Source: Rhabdobacter roseus (GTDB lineage: Bacteria > Bacteroidota > Bacteroidia > Cytophagales > Spirosomataceae). Taken from it: DNA of 64,000 bases. This document shows positions 1 to 8,019 of this stretch, in pieces (position 1 is the stretch's first letter; every line of letters begins with the position of its first letter). Below the pieces are notes generated by a model that made no database searches, was not told the origin of the DNA, and saw only the letters and a list, made by a program, of their open reading frames with translations. Position numbers and translations under genes: made by a program. The stretch lies in assembly GCF_014202275.1 (NCBI RefSeq), contig NZ_JACHGF010000011.1:1-64000 (forward strand), in the 5' to 3' direction.

Positions 1-147
1 GATTTTGCGAAGATGGGCAAGTTGTTGAAGAACAAGGTGATCTTCGACGGGCGGAACCTCTACGAGCTGGATCAGATCAGGGAGCAGGGCTTTACCTACT
101 TCTCCATCGGGCGTGAGGGAGTGAATATACCGGAGGTAGCTCTGTAG
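1..147 (+). CDS. ugd: UDP-glucose 6-dehydrogenase, C-terminal end (partial)
   Basis: The window opens inside this gene; 48 codons and the TAG stop remain. The visible end reads KNKVIFDGRNLY..GFTYFSIGR, the usual C-terminal signature of UDP-glucose/GDP-mannose dehydrogenases, where the NAD-binding C-terminal domain finishes. The enzyme oxidises UDP-glucose to UDP-glucuronate in the cytoplasm, which fits the UDP-glucuronate epimerase-like gene at 4586 and the surrounding polysaccharide locus. The catalytic part lies upstream of the window and cannot be inspected. Confidence 0.88.
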   Translation, partial: DFAKMGKLLKNKVIFDGRNLYELDQIREQGFTYFSIGREGVNIPEVAL

Positions 148-197
148 CCCGGGCGTCCCGCCGGGTTTTACCTCACCGCGCGGCGGACCGTTCCTTG

Positions 198-221
198 CCC
201 CTCTCCTTGATAGGAGAGGGG
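198..221. repeat. C-rich hairpin repeat (CCCCTCTCC family), copy 1
   Basis: A perfect 9-bp inverted repeat, CCCCTCTCC (198-206) and GGAGAGGGG (213-221), with a 6-nt loop. It lies between ugd and manC. Related hairpins occur at 1320-1360, 18641-18665, 18737-18760, 21277-21350 and 26104-26126, so this is a dispersed intergenic family and not a one-off terminator. It has no clear T tract on either side. Confidence 0.75.
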
Positions 222-318
222 AGTCTGAATAATAGTTATGGGCCTTGTTACAAGCGCAGGATAACATAAAAGTAAGCTCAGGGAAAAGCGTAGTTTAAAA
301 TTATAAACCCACACATCC

Positions 319-1317
319 ATGCTAGTCAACGTCATACTTTCGGGGGGAGTGGGGAGCCGGTTGTGGCCCGTGTCGCGGAAATCCCAGCCCAAGCAGTACC
401 TGCCGCTTTTTGGGGGCCAATCGCTCTTTCAGCTGACGGTAGAGCGCAACCGCAACGTGGCGGACCATACGCTGGTGGTAGGCAGCAAGGACAACTACCT
501 CCTCTCCCGCGCCGACCTGGCCCGCGTGGGGAAGCCATCCTATACCGACATTGTGGAGGCCGCCCCGCGCAACACCGCCGCGGCCATTGCCTTTGCCGCC
601 CTGGCCGTAGCGCCGGATGACCTCCTGCTCGTTACTCCCTCCGACCATATTATTACCAATACTGCCGCTTACGAGCAGGCCGTTCGGCAAGCCGCTCAGC
701 TCGCCGAACAGGGATACCTTGTTACCTTTGGCCTGGTCCCTTCCCGGCCCGAGACGGGCTATGGTTATTTGGAGTGCGACGGAAACGAAGTACGGGCCTT
801 CCGCGAGAAGCCCGACGCCGCCACGGCTTTACTCTTTTGCGAAAGCGGGCGCTTCCTTTGGAATAGCGGCATGTTTTGCTTTCGGGCAGGCACCTACCTG
901 AATGAACTTCAACGCCACGAGCCCACCATTTACGAGGCTTCCCACCACGCTTGGGAGGCTCGCACCGACTCTTTTTTGCCCGAAGCGGAGACTGCCCGCA
1001 TCCCCTCCCAAAGCATCGACTACGCCGTCATGGAGCGCTGCGATAAAATTAAGGTGGTACCCGCCGACCTGGGCTGGTCCGACCTGGGCTCCTTCGAGTC
1101 CCTCTGGGAGTACCTGCACGCGCAGGGACAGCAGCACCACTTTGTTCAGAACAACCTGGTGATCGGTGCCACCCGGCACGTCGAGTTCCTCGGTCTGGAC
1201 GACATCATTCTCGTCGAAACGCCCGACGCCATCCTGGTCATGGCCAAGAACAGCGCCCAGGATGTAAAGAAAATCTATGAACGTCTGGAAAAAGAAAAAC
1301 CCGAACTAGTTCAATAA
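319..1317 (+). CDS. manC: Mannose-1-phosphate guanylyltransferase
   Basis: 332 aa, cytoplasmic. It makes GDP-mannose from mannose-1-phosphate and GTP, the precursor of the GDP-fucose branch encoded next door. The N-terminus carries the nucleotidyltransferase signature LSGGVGSRLWPVSR..PKQ (residues about 7-26), followed by APRNTAAAIAFAAL, VTPSDHII and FREKPD motifs, and SIDYAVME near residue 235. It is a single-domain form without the phosphomannose isomerase domain of proteobacterial ManC fusions. The ATG start is directly followed by the conserved first strand. A strong hairpin sits between its stop and fcl. Confidence 0.93.
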   Translation: MLVNVILSGGVGSRLWPVSRKSQPKQYLPLFGGQSLFQLTVERNRNVADHTLVVGSKDNYLLSRADLARVGKPSYTDIVEAAPRNTAAAIAFAALAVAPDDLLLVTPSDHIITNTAAYEQAVRQAAQLAEQGYLVTFGLVPSRPETGYGYLECDGNEVRAFREKPDAATALLFCESGRFLWNSGMFCFRAGTYLNELQRHEPTIYEASHHAWEARTDSFLPEAETARIPSQSIDYAVMERCDKIKVVPADLGWSDLGSFESLWEYLHAQGQQHHFVQNNLVIGATRHVEFLGLDDIILVETPDAILVMAKNSAQDVKKIYERLEKEKPELVQ

Positions 1318-1319
1318 CC

Positions 1320-1360
1320 CCCCCCGGCCCCCTCTCCTCGAAGGAGAGGGGGCCGGGGGG
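1320..1360. repeat. Long C-rich hairpin between manC and fcl
   Basis: An 18-bp stem: a C-rich arm from 1320 to 1337 and its exact complement from 1343 to 1360, with loop TCGAA. It starts 2 bases after the manC stop and ends 9 bases before the fcl start, so any manC-fcl transcript must carry it. No T tract follows. It belongs to the CCCCTCTCC family and keeps the flanking GGTGAGG seen in other copies. Transcript stabilisation or processing is a guess. Confidence 0.8.
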
Positions 1361-1369
1361 TGAGGTATT

Positions 1370-2311
1370 ATGAAAGCAAACGACAAGATATACGTAGCTG
1401 GGCACCGGGGTATGGTGGGCTCGGCCCTCGTGCGGGCCTTGGAAAAGCGGGGCTTTACCAACCTCCTGACCCGCACATCCTCGGAACTGGACCTGCGGAA
1501 TCAGCAGGCGGTAGCGGACTTCTTTGCCACCGAGCGGCCCGACTACGTGTTTCTGGCGGCCGCCAAGGTGGGGGGCATTCTGGCTAATAATACCTTTCGG
1601 GCCGAGTTTCTGTACGACAACCTGATGATCGAAAGCAATATCATTCATCAGGCATACCGGCACGACGTTACCAAATTGCAATTTCTGGGTTCGTCCTGCA
1701 TCTACCCCAAGCTGGCTCCCCAGCCCCTCCGGGAGGAGTACCTGCTTACGGGAACACTGGAAGCGACCAACGAACCCTACGCCATTGCGAAGATTACCGG
1801 CATCAAGCTCTGCGAGGCCTACCGCGACCAGTACGACTGCAACTTCATCAGCGTTATGCCGACCAACCTGTACGGCTACGGCGACAACTACGACCTGCAG
1901 AATTCCCACGTGTTGCCTGCCCTGATCCGCAAGTTTCACGAGGCCAAAGTACAGGACAAACCGTTCGTAGAAGCCTGGGGCACGGGGAGTCCCAAGCGAG
2001 AATTCCTGTTTGCCGACGACCTGGCCGATGCCTGCCTTTACCTCATGGAACACTACAACGGCCGCGAGCTCGTCAACATCGGTACGGGTGAGGACCTCTC
2101 CATCCGGGAGCTCACGGAGCTGGTGGCCCAAACGGTTGGCTACGACGGCGAAATCCGCTGGGATACCTCCAAGCCCGACGGTACTCCCCGCAAGCTCATG
2201 GACGTTTCCAAGCTCCACGGTACCGGCTGGCGGCACACCATCGAGCTCCCCGAAGGCATCCGCCTGGCCTACGAAGACTTTTTACTAAACCAGGAAGTGT
2301 ATGTAGCATAA
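1370..2311 (+). CDS. fcl: GDP-L-fucose synthase
   Basis: 313 aa, cytoplasmic short-chain dehydrogenase fold. It epimerises and reduces GDP-4-keto-6-deoxymannose to GDP-L-fucose with NADPH. The N-terminal dinucleotide motif is [10 protein letters not shown] (about residues 10-19). The catalytic Ser lies in [10 protein letters not shown] and the catalytic Tyr-Lys in [20 protein letters not shown] and the C-terminal [14 protein letters not shown] are family hallmarks. Its usual partner gmd lies 1.1 kb downstream (3399) across a repeat island, the reverse of the common gmd-fcl order. Confidence 0.95.
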   Translation: MKANDKIYVAGHRGMVGSALVRALEKRGFTNLLTRTSSELDLRNQQAVADFFATERPDYVFLAAAKVGGILANNTFRAEFLYDNLMIESNIIHQAYRHDVTKLQFLGSSCIYPKLAPQPLREEYLLTGTLEATNEPYAIAKITGIKLCEAYRDQYDCNFISVMPTNLYGYGDNYDLQNSHVLPALIRKFHEAKVQDKPFVEAWGTGSPKREFLFADDLADACLYLMEHYNGRELVNIGTGEDLSIRELTELVAQTVGYDGEIRWDTSKPDGTPRKLMDVSKLHGTGWRHTIELPEGIRLAYEDFLLNQEVYVA

Positions 2312-2328
2312 ATAACGCCCCACGTCCT

Positions 2329-2414
2329 TGTCATCCCGACGAACGGAGGGAACTGAGGGCCGAGACAAAGAAGAAGCATACTGCTAAAGATCCTTCGACA
2401 AGCTCAGGATGACA
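2329..2414. repeat. REP-like palindromic repeat, copy A (86 bp)
   Basis: Begins TGTCATCCCGACGAACGG and ends CCTTCGACAAGCTCAGG followed by ATGACA, giving perfect 8-bp inverted termini TGTCATCC/GGATGACA. Copy B (2433-2518) has the same length and is almost identical. On the minus strand the right half would translate as VILSLSKD, a string I recognise as a common false protein call from dispersed repeats in bacterial genomes. Confidence 0.85.
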
Positions 2415-2432
2415 AAAAGAAGGCCAAGTCCT

Positions 2433-2518
2433 TGTCATCCCGACGAACGGAGGGAACTGGAGGCCGAGACAAAGAAGAAGCATACTGCTAAAGATCCTTC
2501 GACAAGCTCAGGATGACA
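2433..2518. repeat. REP-like palindromic repeat, copy B (86 bp)
   Basis: Same termini, same 86-bp length and nearly the same sequence as copy A, which ends 18 bases upstream. The linker (AAAAGAAGGCCAAGTCCT) also resembles the linker after copy B, so the actual tandem unit is about 104 bp. Confidence 0.85.
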
Positions 2519-2536
2519 AAAAGAAGACCGAGTCCC

Positions 2537-2600
2537 TGTCATCCCGAGGCATCGACCGGGCCGCCGGAGCGCCGCTACGAGGAACTGAAGGCCGAGAACC
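2537..2600. repeat. REP-like repeat, left half only (copy C)
   Basis: Starts with TGTCATCCCGAGGCATCGAC and runs through GGAACTGAAGGCCGAGA, but lacks the CCTTCGACAAGCTCAGG right half. In its place comes an (AC)n-rich stretch and the start of the GIY-YIG gene at 2617. The variant left arm (CCCGAGGCATCGACCGGG) is shared with copy D on the other side of that gene. Confidence 0.7.
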
Positions 2601-2616
2601 AACACACACACACTAC

Positions 2617-2919
2617 ATGAAAGACCACGCCTACTACGTGTACATCACCACCAATCCCGCGCGGACGGTGCTGTACACAGGCATGACGAATGATTTGGTT
2701 AGACGCCTGGCCGAGCATTACGACGCGCGTGGAAAAGCCGAGCACTTCGCTGGGAAGTACTTTTGCTATCAGCTGGTGTATTGGGAGTTTCACCCATACG
2801 TGAACCACGCCATCGAGCGGGAGAAGCAGATCAAGGGCTGGCGAAGGGAAAAGAAGGAGGCACTCATCCGGGACTTCAATCCCAAGTGGCGGTTTCTGAA
2901 CGAGGAAATAAAAGGGTAG
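2617..2919 (+). CDS. GIY-YIG nuclease superfamily small protein
   Basis: 100 aa. The N-terminus shows the GIY-YIG core as YYVYITTNPARTVLYTGMT, with the second YIG-like element as LYTGMTNDLVRRLAEH, the catalytic-type Arg in LVRRL, and a C-terminal Glu in HAIEREKQIKGW. This is the short UPF0213/YhbQ-like class of putative DNA-cutting proteins; the exact substrate is unknown. The gene stands alone within an array of REP-like repeats that reach within about 20 bases of its start and resume about 60 bases after its stop. Catalysis is inferred from the motif only. Confidence 0.88.
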   Translation: MKDHAYYVYITTNPARTVLYTGMTNDLVRRLAEHYDARGKAEHFAGKYFCYQLVYWEFHPYVNHAIEREKQIKGWRREKKEALIRDFNPKWRFLNEEIKG

Positions 2920-2981
2920 TGCTTTGACAAGTCTGCCATCCCTACGTAAGGACGAATACGCCGGGAACGGAAGACCGAATC

Positions 2982-3070
2982 TGTCATCCCGAGGCATCGA
3001 CCGGGCTGCCGGAGCAGGGAACTGAAATGAAGCGTACTGCAAAAGATCCTTCGACAAGCTCAGGATGACA
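2982..3070. repeat. REP-like palindromic repeat, copy D (89 bp)
   Basis: Full-length copy downstream of the GIY-YIG gene. It begins TGTCATCCCGAGGCATCGAC like copy C and ends with the conserved CCTTCGACAAGCTCAGG and GGATGACA. It has both inverted termini. Confidence 0.8.
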
Positions 3071-3075
3071 AAAAA

Positions 3076-3110
3076 GTCGGGATGACAAAACAAGCTTTTG
3101 TCATCCCGAC
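3076..3110. repeat. Perfect 15-bp hairpin formed by repeat ends
   Basis: GTCGGGATGACAAAA (3076-3090), loop CAAGC, TTTTGTCATCCCGAC (3096-3110). The arms are exact reverse complements and each carries the repeat terminus GGATGACA/TGTCATCC, so it looks like two repeat ends facing each other with the body missing. The right arm continues into a truncated copy (to about 3138). T and A runs flank the loop side, not the outside, so it is not a typical terminator. Confidence 0.8.
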
Positions 3111-3138
3111 GAACGGAGAAAACCGAAGGCCGAGTCCT

Positions 3139-3239
3139 TGTCATCCAGAGCTTGACGAGGGAACTGAAGGCCGAGACTAAGAAGAAGCATCCTGCTAAGG
3201 ATCCCCGTAGCGACGGCCCGGTCCTACCTCAAGATGACA
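3139..3239. repeat. Diverged REP-like repeat, copy F (101 bp)
   Basis: Begins TGTCATCC and ends AGATGACA; the interior keeps GAACTGAAGGCCGAGA and GAAGAAGCAT, but the right arm is altered (GATCCCCGTAGCGACGG in place of the CCTTCGACAAGC core). From 3240 to the gmd start at 3399 the sequence is AT-rich with no gene; it presumably holds the gmd promoter, though I see no consensus box. Confidence 0.65.
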
Positions 3240-3398
3240 AAAGAGCAGCGATAACAAAAAGAAGAAACAAAACATAATAGTACTAAACCAATAAACACCA
3301 TAAAGTACAGAAGTATTTGTGTAACCCTATTTTATGTCTCGAATAAAATCCTCATTTTTAACTAGACTTTACAGTACAATACAGATTATCAAAATATT

Positions 3399-4541
3399 AT
3401 GGGAAACAAAGTTGCCTTAATTACCGGTATTACTGGCCAAGACGGAGCCTATTTAAGCGAACTATTACTAAGCAAAGGCTATACGGTACATGGTATTAAA
3501 CGAAGAAGCTCTTTATTTAATACCGACCGCATCGACCACCTTTACGAAGACCCGCACGTCAAAAATCCCCGTTTTATTTTGCACTACGGCGACCTCACCG
3601 ACTCCATGAACCTCACCCGGATCATTCAGGAGGTACAGCCCGATGAAATCTATAATCTCGCCGCCATGAGCCACGTGAAGGTGAGCTTCGACGAGCCTGA
3701 ATACACCGCTAATGCCGACGGCATCGGAACGCTGCGTATCCTAGAGGCCGTGCGGCTACTGGGCTTGAGTCAAAAAACCCGCATCTACCAGGCATCTACC
3801 TCCGAGCTCTATGGGCTAGTGCAGGCGGTGCCGCAGTCCGAAGCCACCCCCTTTTACCCCCGCTCGCCCTACGCCGTAGCCAAGCTATATGCCTACTGGA
3901 TTACCGTCAACTACCGCGAAGCCTACAATATGTACGCCTGTAATGGCATTCTTTTTAACCACGAGTCCCCGCTGCGGGGCGAAACCTTCGTAACGCGCAA
4001 AATTACCCGCGCCGCTGCCAAAATCGTGTTGGGGCTACAGGACTGCTTATACATGGGCAACATCGACGCCGAGCGCGATTGGGGGCACGCCAAAGATTAT
4101 GTGGAAGCCATGTATCTAATTTTGCAGCAGGAAATTCCAGAAGACTTCGTCATTGCCACTGGCGTAACCACCCGCGTGCGAGAATTTATCCGCCAAACTT
4201 TTACTTGGTTAGGCGTAACGTTGACCTTCAGTGGCAGTGCCGAAGCCGAAACGGGCATCGTAGAAGCCATCAACAACGCCCGCTTCGCCGAATTAGGCTT
4301 AAATCCCGACAAGCTAACCGTAGGGACTACCATTTTACGCATTGACCCGCGATACTACCGCCCCACTGAGGTAGAACTCCTCATCGGCGACCCTACAAAA
4401 TCTCTGACTAAACTCGGATGGAAACCAAAGTACACCCTTGAAGCCCTAATTGCCGATATGGCCGCCGCGGACCTTCGTCTATTTCAGAAGGATCAACTTC
4501 TGTTAGAAGAAGGATTTGGAATTATGAACTATTTTGAATAG
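3399..4541 (+). CDS. gmd: GDP-mannose 4,6-dehydratase
   Basis: 380 aa, cytoplasmic extended SDR. It dehydrates GDP-mannose to GDP-4-keto-6-deoxymannose, the substrate of Fcl. The N-terminus has [16 protein letters not shown] (NADP-binding glycine motif), [13 protein letters not shown], and [12 protein letters not shown]. The catalytic triad region shows QASTSELYG (Thr/Ser) and [12 protein letters not shown] (Tyr-x3-Lys). [17 protein letters not shown] and [21 protein letters not shown] are diagnostic. Third-position base use starts to drift toward AT near both ends, in step with the AT-rich genes that follow. Confidence 0.96.
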   Translation: MGNKVALITGITGQDGAYLSELLLSKGYTVHGIKRRSSLFNTDRIDHLYEDPHVKNPRFILHYGDLTDSMNLTRIIQEVQPDEIYNLAAMSHVKVSFDEPEYTANADGIGTLRILEAVRLLGLSQKTRIYQASTSELYGLVQAVPQSEATPFYPRSPYAVAKLYAYWITVNYREAYNMYACNGILFNHESPLRGETFVTRKITRAAAKIVLGLQDCLYMGNIDAERDWGHAKDYVEAMYLILQQEIPEDFVIATGVTTRVREFIRQTFTWLGVTLTFSGSAEAETGIVEAINNARFAELGLNPDKLTVGTTILRIDPRYYRPTEVELLIGDPTKSLTKLGWKPKYTLEALIADMAAADLRLFQKDQLLLEEGFGIMNYFE

Positions 4542-4585
4542 AAAATAAAATCAGATATTAATCAATTACCTTATCCTCTGAAGTT

Positions 4586-5608
4586 ATGAAAGTATTGGTA
4601 ACTGGAAGTGCTGGATTTATTGGGTTTCACACCGTAAATGAATTAGTAGAACAAGGCTTTGAAGTAGTAGGTCTCGATAATATTAATGATTACTACTCCC
4701 CGCAGTTAAAGTATGCACGACTTCAGGAAGCAGGGATAGAGCAGGAATTCATCAAATGGTACAAGCCAGTGCAAAGTATAAAGAATCCGGCTTATAAATT
4801 CGTGCGAATGAATTTGGAAGACAAACAGCAACTGTTTAGTCTTTTCCACGAAGAGAAATTTGATTACGTAATAAATTTAGCGGCACAAGCAGGAGTTAGA
4901 TACTCCATTGAGAATCCAGATGTATATGTACAATCAAATATCATAGGGTATCACTATATACTAGAAGCTTGCAGGAACTTTCCTCCAAAACATTTAGTTC
5001 ACGCTTCCTCTTCATCAGTGTATGGTGCTAATGCGAAAATACCTTTTTCAGAAGAAGACAAAGTAGACTCGCCTGTTAGTTTATATGCAGCTACAAAAAA
5101 AAGTAATGAATTAATGTCTCACACCTACAGCCATTTGTATAAAATCCCAATTACTTGTTTAAGATTCTTCACAGTATATGGACCCTGGGGTAGACCTGAT
5201 ATGGCTCCAATGCTTTTTGCAAAAGCTATAATAAATAATAAGCCTATTAAAATATTCAATAATGGGGATATGGAACGAGATTTCACATATGTAGGGGATA
5301 TAGTAAACGGCTTAATAAAAACAGTTTTATCAGAAATCAACAACTCAGGCTTATATAGAGTTGTTAATATTGGCAATGGATCTCCTATAAACTTACTGGA
5401 TTTTATACATAAATTAGAAAAATGCATAGGCCAGGAATCAATTAAAACTTATATGCCTATGCAACCAGGAGATGTGCCTAAAACATGGGCGAGTCAAGAA
5501 AAATTAATGAGGATAACAGATTATAAACCAAATGTGTCATTAGAAAAAGGGATTGAAAACTTTGTAAGCTGGTTCAAATACTACTTCCAAAAGGAGGCAG
5601 TGATATAA
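4586..5608 (+). CDS. NAD-dependent epimerase, UDP-glucuronate 4-epimerase-like
   Basis: 340 aa, cytoplasmic extended SDR. It starts MKVLVTGSAGFIGFH (Rossmann GxxGxxG) and has GLDNINDYYSPQLKYARL, the long N-terminal insertion typical of the CapI/LpsL UDP-glucuronate 4-epimerase group. It also has NLAAQAGVRYSIENP, HASSSSVYG, YAATKKSNELM (Tyr-x3-Lys), FFTVYGPWGRPDMA and YVGDIV. With ugd at the left edge, UDP-galacturonate would be the likely product; a UDP-GlcNAc-type substrate is not excluded. This is the first gene of the strongly AT-rich block. Confidence 0.88.
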   Translation: MKVLVTGSAGFIGFHTVNELVEQGFEVVGLDNINDYYSPQLKYARLQEAGIEQEFIKWYKPVQSIKNPAYKFVRMNLEDKQQLFSLFHEEKFDYVINLAAQAGVRYSIENPDVYVQSNIIGYHYILEACRNFPPKHLVHASSSSVYGANAKIPFSEEDKVDSPVSLYAATKKSNELMSHTYSHLYKIPITCLRFFTVYGPWGRPDMAPMLFAKAIINNKPIKIFNNGDMERDFTYVGDIVNGLIKTVLSEINNSGLYRVVNIGNGSPINLLDFIHKLEKCIGQESIKTYMPMQPGDVPKTWASQEKLMRITDYKPNVSLEKGIENFVSWFKYYFQKEAVI

Positions 5609-5634
5609 AGTACGTATGAAAATAGCAAAAAATT

Positions 5635-6936
5635 ATGTTAAATATCGACATAAAGAAGATATTTAAAAGTCAAATTTTACAGAAAACATTGAAATTATCA
5701 ATAATTTCAATGTTTTCTAATTTTTTTGGGTTTTTAATACCTCTATATATAGCTTATGAATATAAGATCTCAGAAGAAACTGACAATTTCTTTCTAAGTT
5801 ATAGTATAATACTATTTATTGGAACAATATTTTCAGGTGCAGTTAGATCAGCCTCAATTCCATTTTTAAAAGAGCAAATTAGTAATAAAAGTAATTTCAG
5901 CCAATTGGTCTATTCGCTTACATACTATATAATTAAATATGTAAGCTTACTTTGTGTACTTATTTTGGTAATACTATATGTATTTATTCAAATATATTCA
6001 AACACTCTTTATTGGTATTTATTTTTGAGCGTGCCAATAATTCTTTTTAGTGTAGTAAATTCATTCTTTTATGGCGTTTTAAACTCAATTGATCAATATA
6101 ATGTAGCCGAGTTATCTCCATTATCAAGAGCAATTATAATTTTCTTTACAATATTTGTATTCAGCAAAGAACTAGGAATGATAGCCGTTATAATAGGTTA
6201 TAATTTAGGGGAAATGGCAAAATTTTTACATCTATTATTCATAATTAAAGTGCGAAATAGAATAAATTCCAATTATAAGCTGATAGAGCTCTCAAAGCTG
6301 AAGACATTAATTAAGCAAGGGTTATACCAAATATTATCCTCTACAATAGCAGGTGCAACTCCATTAATTGATCGTATTGTTGCTTCATTTTTGATCATTG
6401 GCTCTATCTCTATGCTTGACTATGGTGATAAAGTGTTTATGGTATTTCATGCTGTACTAAATTCTTTTTTGGTATTAATACTATCCAAATGGTCAAAAGA
6501 TGTAATTGAAAGGCAATTTAGTATTACAAAACTGAATAAAGCAATGCTATATATATTCATTATAGGAAATGCATTATTTGGAGCAGTTATTGTTTTTGGA
6601 TATGATATTATAAACCTATTATATCCTAAGATAGGGGAAAATAGTAAAGAAACAATTACGATAATATTGATTGCAAATACAGCGGGGTTCATTTTTAATT
6701 CAGTCACTCAAGTTATCAATAGAGCGAGTATAGCTATAAAATCCACAAAAATCATGTTGAAGTCTTCTTTAATTAAAGGTATTATAAATATAATTCTTGA
6801 TATAATCTTCATACAGATTTGGGGTGTGATTGGAATAGCCTTTGCGACTATAGGAGTTCATTTTACCGGGCTTATAGTAAATTATTATTTATTTAAGAGA
6901 GAATACAAGCTTAAATATAATATTGAAAAATATTAG
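5635..6936 (+). CDS. MurJ/Wzx-like lipid-linked oligosaccharide flippase
   Basis: 433 aa, polytopic inner-membrane protein with around 12-14 hydrophobic segments by eye and few charged residues. The N-terminal region (ISEETDNFFLSYSI, RSASIPFLKEQ) resembles the MurJ/MviN branch of the MOP flippase superfamily more than classical Wzx. Position among glycosyltransferases and a polymerase supports export of the polysaccharide repeat unit across the inner membrane. Very AT-rich, with codon use like its downstream neighbours and unlike the rest of the window. Confidence 0.82.
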   Translation: MLNIDIKKIFKSQILQKTLKLSIISMFSNFFGFLIPLYIAYEYKISEETDNFFLSYSIILFIGTIFSGAVRSASIPFLKEQISNKSNFSQLVYSLTYYIIKYVSLLCVLILVILYVFIQIYSNTLYWYLFLSVPIILFSVVNSFFYGVLNSIDQYNVAELSPLSRAIIIFFTIFVFSKELGMIAVIIGYNLGEMAKFLHLLFIIKVRNRINSNYKLIELSKLKTLIKQGLYQILSSTIAGATPLIDRIVASFLIIGSISMLDYGDKVFMVFHAVLNSFLVLILSKWSKDVIERQFSITKLNKAMLYIFIIGNALFGAVIVFGYDIINLLYPKIGENSKETITIILIANTAGFIFNSVTQVINRASIAIKSTKIMLKSSLIKGIINIILDIIFIQIWGVIGIAFATIGVHFTGLIVNYYLFKREYKLKYNIEKY

Positions 6937-6960
6937 GTTGAATATATAATTAATTTGCTA

Positions 6961-8019
6961 ATGAGAATAGGCTTATTTTTACAAGATTTAAAAAGTGGCG
7001 GAGCTGAAAAAATAATGGTAGGTTTCGCAAACTACTTAGTGGAAAATTCCAACGATGAGGTTTATTTAATATTAGTAAGAGAGGAAGGACCTTATATCAA
7101 ATTGGTTTCTCAAAAGGTAAATATAATATATTTAAACAAATCAAAAACTTTATACTCCTTCCTTTCTCTATATCAAGCTATAAAAAAATTAAAGATAGAT
7201 TATCTATATTCAACTCTTGTCAATGCAAATATTTTAGCTTTAATTGTAGGAAAAACTAGTGGTACAAAGGTAATAATTCGTGAAGCTAATAATTTTAAAG
7301 AATTAATAAAGAATGAGAAAAGATTTCTTATTAAAATAGCTTATTTATTAACAAATTATCTTTATAAATTCGCATATAAAGGAATTGCAATTTCAGAATC
7401 AGTTAAAAAAGATTTACTAACTTATACTAATATCAATAAGTTATCAATACATGTAATATATAATCCAATTATTACCATTGATACTTTAAAAGTAAATTTA
7501 GATAATTCTATTTTTCATATTGGATTAGTATCAAGGCTAACTACACAGAAAAATATTGAAACTATATGTAAAATATTGAACCAAATTTTAGTTAAAAACT
7601 ATAAAATCTGCTTTCATTTTTTTGGTGAAGGTGATACCTCTTCGATAGATAATATTAGGAGAAAATATAATGCTTCGGATAAGATAGTTATGCATGGATT
7701 TAACTTATCTTATTACTCTTATATTAAAAAGATGGATCTATTTATTCATATTCCTTTATGGGAAGGGCTAGGAAATAGTGTATTAGAAGTATACAATTCC
7801 GGTTTGCCAATGATACTCAGTGATGTTAATTCAGGGTTTTCGGAGTTGATAAAGAAAGACAGCCCAAATATTCACTATGTGCAACCGCTAGATGATTCAG
7901 AAATATTGAATATTATTGAATTATACTACAAAGGTGAAAATAGAAAGGTAGAAAATAGAAAAAAAATCAATTTATCAGAAAAAAACACATATGCAAGATA
8001 TAGATCACTTGCCTATTAA
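6961..8019 (+). CDS. Glycosyltransferase family 4-like
   Basis: 352 aa from the ATG at 6961 (a TTG two codons earlier is in frame but less likely). GT-B fold: N-terminal MRIGLFLQDLKSGGAEKIM is the acceptor-side glycine loop, HIGLVSRLTTQKNIE opens the donor domain, and IHIPLWEGLGNSVLEVYNSGLPMI carries the conserved E-x7-E-like nucleotide-sugar site of GT4 enzymes. The sugar is not predictable. Its 3' end overlaps the next gene by 29 bases, implying co-transcription. Confidence 0.86.
   Translation: MRIGLFLQDLKSGGAEKIMVGFANYLVENSNDEVYLILVREEGPYIKLVSQKVNIIYLNKSKTLYSFLSLYQAIKKLKIDYLYSTLVNANILALIVGKTSGTKVIIREANNFKELIKNEKRFLIKIAYLLTNYLYKFAYKGIAISESVKKDLLTYTNINKLSIHVIYNPIITIDTLKVNLDNSIFHIGLVSRLTTQKNIETICKILNQILVKNYKICFHFFGEGDTSSIDNIRRKYNASDKIVMHGFNLSYYSYIKKMDLFIHIPLWEGLGNSVLEVYNSGLPMILSDVNSGFSELIKKDSPNIHYVQPLDDSEILNIIELYYKGENRKVENRKKINLSEKNTYARYRSLAY

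Noticed and set aside
1238-2236. 332-codon minus-strand open frame across fcl
   Set aside because: Shadow of fcl and part of manC; it also translates the C-rich hairpin.
2575-3144. 189-codon minus-strand open frame with VILSLSKD
   Set aside because: It runs across the REP-like repeats and antisense to the GIY-YIG gene; the VILSLSKD string is the translated repeat, a known false call.
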